Below are positions 5,255 through 7,957 of a stretch of 7,957 nt of DNA, one piece after another. A program made the position numbers and the translations under genes. The first letter of the stretch is position 1, and each line of letters opens with the position of its first letter. The notes under the pieces are model-generated. The model searched no databases. It was not told where the DNA came from and worked only from the letters and a program-made list of their open reading frames with translations. Source of the DNA: an uncultured bacterium (GTDB lineage Bacteria; Bacillota; Clostridia; Oscillospirales; Acutalibacteraceae); the NCBI GenBank assembly GCA_945949625.1, contig CAMFFI010000042.1, positions 1 through 7,957 on the forward strand. The letters run 5' to 3'.

Positions 5255-5476
5255 ATGTATAATTATGCGGTTTTAAAAGAAAATAACAGCTTGAATGACG
5301 AAACTTTCGGAATTGTTATATCTGAAGACGAAAATATTTTGAGAACTTTCAAGGACATAACATATTCCCAAAACACAATCAACACATTTGCAGAGCTTTG
5401 CAACCGATGTCAGATTTCTCCCATACATTTTGATGATGTACTGGAAAACTTTCTCACCGATTTTGAAACGCTGTAA
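5255..5476 (+). CDS. Small DUF6514-like protein of unknown function
   Basis: The 73-residue product has no signal peptide or membrane segment and should be cytoplasmic. Its N-terminal half (YAVLKENNS, then FGIVISEDENILRTFKDIT) reads as a short beta-rich unit. The C-terminal half (45-67) reads as helices containing LCNRCQISPIH and DDVLENFL. This ending, a helix with LCN followed by SPIH and an acidic DV-L-F/L tail, is what I recall from the DUF6514 family common in Ruminococcaceae, whose role is not known. C49 and C52 form a CxxC pair, but no second pair is present, so metal binding is doubtful. The ATG at 5255 follows GGGGGT by 6-7 bases. Expression is driven by a perfect-consensus promoter with a dyad over its start. 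The gene is divergent from the pullulanase and 90 bases ahead of the radical SAM gene. Family membership is from memory of the pattern. Confidence 0.8.
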   Translation: MYNYAVLKENNSLNDETFGIVISEDENILRTFKDITYSQNTINTFAELCNRCQISPIHFDDVLENFLTDFETL

Positions 5477-5483
5477 AGCTAAA

Positions 5484-5500
5484 AGGCCATAAAGCCTGTT
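5484..5500 (+). terminator. Weak possible terminator after the DUF6514-like gene
   Basis: AGGC (5484-5487) pairs with GCCT (5494-5497) around a 6-base loop, preceded by A and followed by GTTT. The stem is short and the T run poor, so partial read-through into the radical SAM gene is likely. Confidence 0.25.
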
Positions 5501-5521
5501 TGAAGATTAATGCAATTTTCA

Positions 5522-5549
5522 TTGAACTTTTCTTTCGCCGTGATATAAT
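5522..5549 (+). promoter_or_regulatory. Extended -10 promoter of the radical SAM gene
   Basis: -35 TTGAAC (5522-5527), 16-base spacer, -10 TATAAT (5544-5549), with TG at 5541-5542 making an extended -10 (TGaTATAAT). The predicted start at about 5555-5557 is only some 10 bases before the ATG at 5567. The message would begin at or inside the ribosome site GGTGAT (5556-5561). Confidence 0.65.
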
Positions 5550-5566
5550 TATTACGGTGATGAATA

Positions 5567-6451
5567 ATGCTTTGTAATCTTTGTCCCAGAAACTGTAATG
5601 CGGAAAGAACCGATAAAATCGGAAACGGCTTTTGCAAAAGTACTTTAACGCCCAGGGTTGCTCGTATAGCGCCTCACTTTTGGGAAGAGCCGTGTATCAG
5701 CGGCACAATGGGTTCGGGAGCAGTGTTTTTCAGCGGTTGTCATTTAAAATGTGTATTCTGCCAGAACTATGAAATTTCAGCTTTGAATAACGGAAGGGAA
5801 ATTACGCCTTCTGAGCTTGCAGAAAATTACAAAAGGCTGGAAGAACAGGGTGTTCACAACATTAATCTTGTAAGCGCCTGTCATTTTATACCTGCTGTCA
5901 TTGAAAGCTTTGAAATATACAAACCGAGAATTCCCATTGTATATAACAGCAGCGGATATGAAAAGGCTGAGACTTTGAAAATGCTGGACGGACTTGTGGA
6001 CATTTATTTGCCTGATTTCAAATACAGCGACAACAATCTTGCAACGGAATATTCCTTTGCTCCCGATTACTGCCGTACCGCACAGTCGGCAATTGATGAA
6101 ATGATACGTCAGGTGGGCAATCCTGTCATTAACGCTGACGGAATTATGCAAAAGGGCGTTATTGTAAGGCACCTTATTCTTCCCAATCACACAAAAAACA
6201 GTATTGGTGTTCTTGATATTTTAAAGGAACGGTATGACGGAAAAATTCTCGTAAGCCTTATGGGACAGTATATTCCCCATGGACGTGCCGACCGGTTTGA
6301 AAAACTATCCAGAAAAATCACAAAGCGGGAATATAAAAAGGTTGCTGATTACTTGCTTGAGCTTGAGCTTGACGGCTTTATGCAGGAGCTTACTTCCGCA
6401 GATGAAAAATACATACCAAATTGGGACTTTGATAATAATACTAAACTCTGA
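5567..6451 (+). CDS. Radical SAM protein, PflX-type (pyruvate formate-lyase activating enzyme-like)
   Basis: A cytoplasmic iron-sulfur enzyme that should cleave S-adenosylmethionine to a 5'-deoxyadenosyl radical; its substrate is unknown. In the 294-residue product the radical SAM cluster motif is GCHLKCVFCQNYEIS, with C58, C62 and C65 (CxxxCxxC). Ahead of it lies an N-terminal cysteine group, C3, C6, C10 and C23 (LCNLCPRNCNAER, then GFC), plus C43 in EEPCISG. This arrangement is typical of the COG1313/PflX family, whose N-terminal cysteines may hold a second metal site. GQYIPHG near residues 233-239 is a further family feature, and the length is normal. The ATG at 5567 fits GGTGAT five bases upstream; an overlapping ATG at 5560 is in another frame. 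No pyruvate formate-lyase or other glycyl radical enzyme is adjacent, so the PflA label should not be taken literally. It converges with glgA across a shared hairpin. Confidence 0.9.
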   Translation: MLCNLCPRNCNAERTDKIGNGFCKSTLTPRVARIAPHFWEEPCISGTMGSGAVFFSGCHLKCVFCQNYEISALNNGREITPSELAENYKRLEEQGVHNINLVSACHFIPAVIESFEIYKPRIPIVYNSSGYEKAETLKMLDGLVDIYLPDFKYSDNNLATEYSFAPDYCRTAQSAIDEMIRQVGNPVINADGIMQKGVIVRHLILPNHTKNSIGVLDILKERYDGKILVSLMGQYIPHGRADRFEKLSRKITKREYKKVADYLLELELDGFMQELTSADEKYIPNWDFDNNTKL

Positions 6452-6460
6452 TTAAACAAA

Positions 6461-6500
6461 GGGCTGCCGCAAATTGCGGCAGCCCTGTTATTTTATTATG
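6461..6500 (+). terminator. Strong hairpin terminator shared by the radical SAM gene and glgA
   Basis: GGGCTGCCGC (6461-6470) pairs perfectly with GCGGCAGCCC (6476-6485) around AAATT. It is followed on the plus strand by a T-rich stretch (TGTTATTTTATT), and on the minus strand by TTTGTTTAATC. It begins 9 bases after the radical SAM stop and lies about 25 bases past the glgA stop, so it can serve both convergent genes. Confidence 0.85.
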
Positions 6501-6510
6501 CTGTTTTAAA

Positions 6511-7938
6511 TTAATTCCATTTTAATGTATCGTTGTAGAGATTGATGTAGTCGTTTGCTGAACGTTCCCAGCTGTTGTCGCTCATCATTGCTCTCCACAT
6601 AAGCTGATGCCAGCCTGTGTTGTCTCTGATGCCCCACAAGGCACGTCTTACTGCACCAACCATATCTGCGGTATCGTAATTTTTAAAGGTAAATCCGTTT
6701 CCGTAGCCGTCGGCACTATCAAATACAGAGTCCTTAAGTCCGCCTACTTCTCTTACAATAGGAATTGTACCGTAGCGAAGGGCAATCATCTGAGAAAGAC
6801 CGCAAGGCTCCTGCTTGGAAGGCATTAAGAAGATGTCGGCGCCGGAATAAATCTTTCTTGCAAGCTCGGGAACAAATCCGTGACAAGCGCAGAGTCTGCC
6901 CGGATATTTCCACTGCATATCTCTGAAGAACTGCTCGTATTCAGCGTCGCCTGAGCCGAGAATTACAAACTGCATATTCTCTGTGTTCATTAACTCTTCA
7001 AGTCCCATTCTTACAAGGTCAAGACCTTTATGGGCTACCAGTCTTGTAACCATAGCAACTATCGGAACATCCCATCTCTGCTCAAGTCCTAAACGCTCCT
7101 GCAAAGCGCGCTTGCACTCACCCTTACCGCTCATATCGTCCTTTGAGTAGTTGCGGTAAAGCTGATAGTCGGTTTCGGGATTATAGCTGTCAATATCTAT
7201 TCCGTTTTTAATTCCGCAAAGCTTATAGTGTCTGCGGTTAAGCTCCGGATGAAGTCCAAAGCTGTACCACGGGTCTTTAATTTCCGCTGCATAGCTGGGT
7301 GAAACAGTCGTAACTCTTGTAGAGGTTTCTATGGCGCCCTTTACCATATTAAGCTTTCCGTCCATTTCAAGAATCTTTGTTTCTGTGGGAGGAATACCTA
7401 CACATTCGGTATTTACTTCCCAGCCGTACATACCCTGATACTGAATATTATGAATTGTAAATACGCTTTTGATATTTGCATACCAAGGTCTTTGTGAATA
7501 GAAAAGATAGTAATATGTTGGAACTAACGCAGTCTGCCAGTCGTTGCAGTGAATGATGTCCGGGTGAAAATCTATATACGGCAGCATTTCAAGAATTGCT
7601 CTTGAGAAGAACGCAAATCTTTCTGCGTCATCATATGAACCGTAAAGATTTCCTCTTTTGAAATAATACTCGTTATCAATGAAATAGTATGTGCAGTCAT
7701 TCCATCTTGCCCAGAAAAGTCCGCAGTACTGATGACGCCATGCAACAGGAACGGTAAAGTTTGTAATAAATTTCATTGTATTTTTCAGACTTTGCGGAAT
7801 TGAACCGTAAAGAGGCATTACAATTCTGCAATCCTGACCTTTTCTGCAAAGTGTATGAGGCAGGCTGCCTGCAACATCGGCAAGTCCGCCGCTTCCTGCA
7901 AAAGGATTTGCCTCTGAAGCACAATATAAAATTCTCAT
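6511..7938 (-). CDS. glgA: Glycogen synthase, glycosyltransferase family 5
   Basis: It extends alpha-1,4-glucan chains from a nucleotide-activated glucose, normally ADP-glucose, in the cytoplasm for glycogen storage. The 475-residue product is of normal family length and complete. N-terminal GT5 domain: SGGLADVAGSLP at 16-27, HCNDWQTALVP at 130-140, FTIHNIQYQG at 160-169 and NGIDIDSYNP at 245-254. C-terminal GT-B domain: TRLVAHKGLDL at 298-308 with R299 and K304, EPCGLSQ at 377-383 with the expected E377, and VGGLKDSV at 398-405. The usual lysine of the N-terminal KTGGL loop (K15 in E. coli numbering, which coincides here) is a glycine. The ATG at 7938 follows AGGAGG (complement of 7954-7949) with 10 bases between; a nearer ATG at 7946 is out of frame. 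The promoter lies to the right of the window. No other glg gene is visible downstream, so on this side the gene ends its transcription unit. Confidence 0.96.
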   Translation of the reverse strand: MRILYCASEANPFAGSGGLADVAGSLPHTLCRKGQDCRIVMPLYGSIPQSLKNTMKFITNFTVPVAWRHQYCGLFWARWNDCTYYFIDNEYYFKRGNLYGSYDDAERFAFFSRAILEMLPYIDFHPDIIHCNDWQTALVPTYYYLFYSQRPWYANIKSVFTIHNIQYQGMYGWEVNTECVGIPPTETKILEMDGKLNMVKGAIETSTRVTTVSPSYAAEIKDPWYSFGLHPELNRRHYKLCGIKNGIDIDSYNPETDYQLYRNYSKDDMSGKGECKRALQERLGLEQRWDVPIVAMVTRLVAHKGLDLVRMGLEELMNTENMQFVILGSGDAEYEQFFRDMQWKYPGRLCACHGFVPELARKIYSGADIFLMPSKQEPCGLSQMIALRYGTIPIVREVGGLKDSVFDSADGYGNGFTFKNYDTADMVGAVRRALWGIRDNTGWHQLMWRAMMSDNSWERSANDYINLYNDTLKWN

Positions 7939-7948
7939 AATAACATAA

Positions 7949-7954
7949 CCTCCT
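7949..7954 (-). promoter_or_regulatory. Ribosome binding site of glgA
   Basis: AGGAGG on the minus strand (complement of 7954-7949) is a perfect Shine-Dalgarno core. The in-frame ATG at 7938 lies 10 bases downstream. The intermediate ATG at 7946 is only 2 bases away and in another frame, so it should not be used efficiently. Confidence 0.8.
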
Positions 7955-7957
7955 GAA

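Noticed and set aside
5777..6190. 137-residue open frame on the minus strand
   Set aside because: It is antisense to the radical SAM gene, lacks a ribosome site and shows no recognisable motif, while the plus-strand frame has clear family motifs.
6511..7938. Reading the pullulanase and glgA as parts of one operon
   Set aside because: They share a strand but are separated by two genes on the other strand and by a strong terminator at 6461-6500.

Overview
The window looks like a chromosome segment from a gut or rumen Ruminococcus-type firmicute (Oscillospiraceae, close in style to Ruminococcus bromii). The clues are low-GC DNA with very AT-rich spacers, consensus sigma-A promoters, AGGAGG-type ribosome sites, and above all a secreted pullulanase that carries a dockerin. 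Dockerin-bearing starch enzymes are the hallmark of the R. bromii amylosome. The species call is inference.

Layout, left to right. Positions 1-100 (minus strand) hold the 5' part of a structured, apparently non-coding RNA driven by a near-consensus promoter; a 6S RNA is the best guess, and its 3' part lies outside the window. A 300-base AT-rich spacer follows, with a symmetrical operator-like site and a good promoter for a cob(I)alamin adenosyltransferase of the CobO/BtuR family (447-962, +). Two hairpin terminators separate this gene from the large pullulanase gene (1132-4887, -), which converges on it. The pullulanase is modular: signal peptide, CBM48, GH13 catalytic domain, C-terminal beta domain, two MucBP-like repeats, a starch-binding module, a third MucBP-like repeat, a Thr/Pro linker, a type I dockerin, a second Thr/Pro linker and a terminal starch-binding module.

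The 367-base spacer 4888-5254 separates the divergent pullulanase and DUF6514 genes. It is rich in dyads and repeats that look regulatory: a long AT palindrome, a repeated TGC-N6-GCA element, and a dyad sitting on the predicted start of transcription. To its right lie a 73-residue DUF6514-like protein (5255-5476, +) behind a perfect-consensus promoter, and a PflX-type radical SAM protein (5567-6451, +) with its own extended -10 promoter. A strong hairpin then separates the latter from glycogen synthase glgA (6511-7938, -), complete to its start codon.

Functionally, the clearest theme is alpha-glucan metabolism. The pullulanase debranches starch outside the cell, probably docked on a cell-surface or free scaffoldin, and GlgA stores glucose as glycogen inside the cell. 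The adenosyltransferase, the radical SAM protein and the DUF6514 protein have no evident link to starch and look like ordinary neighbours. I found no mobile element, CRISPR array, tRNA or rRNA. The most unusual things are the internal position of the dockerin, the mucin-binding-type repeats interleaved with starch-binding modules, the dyad-rich divergent promoter region, and the glycine in place of the usual lysine in the GlgA nucleotide-sugar loop.
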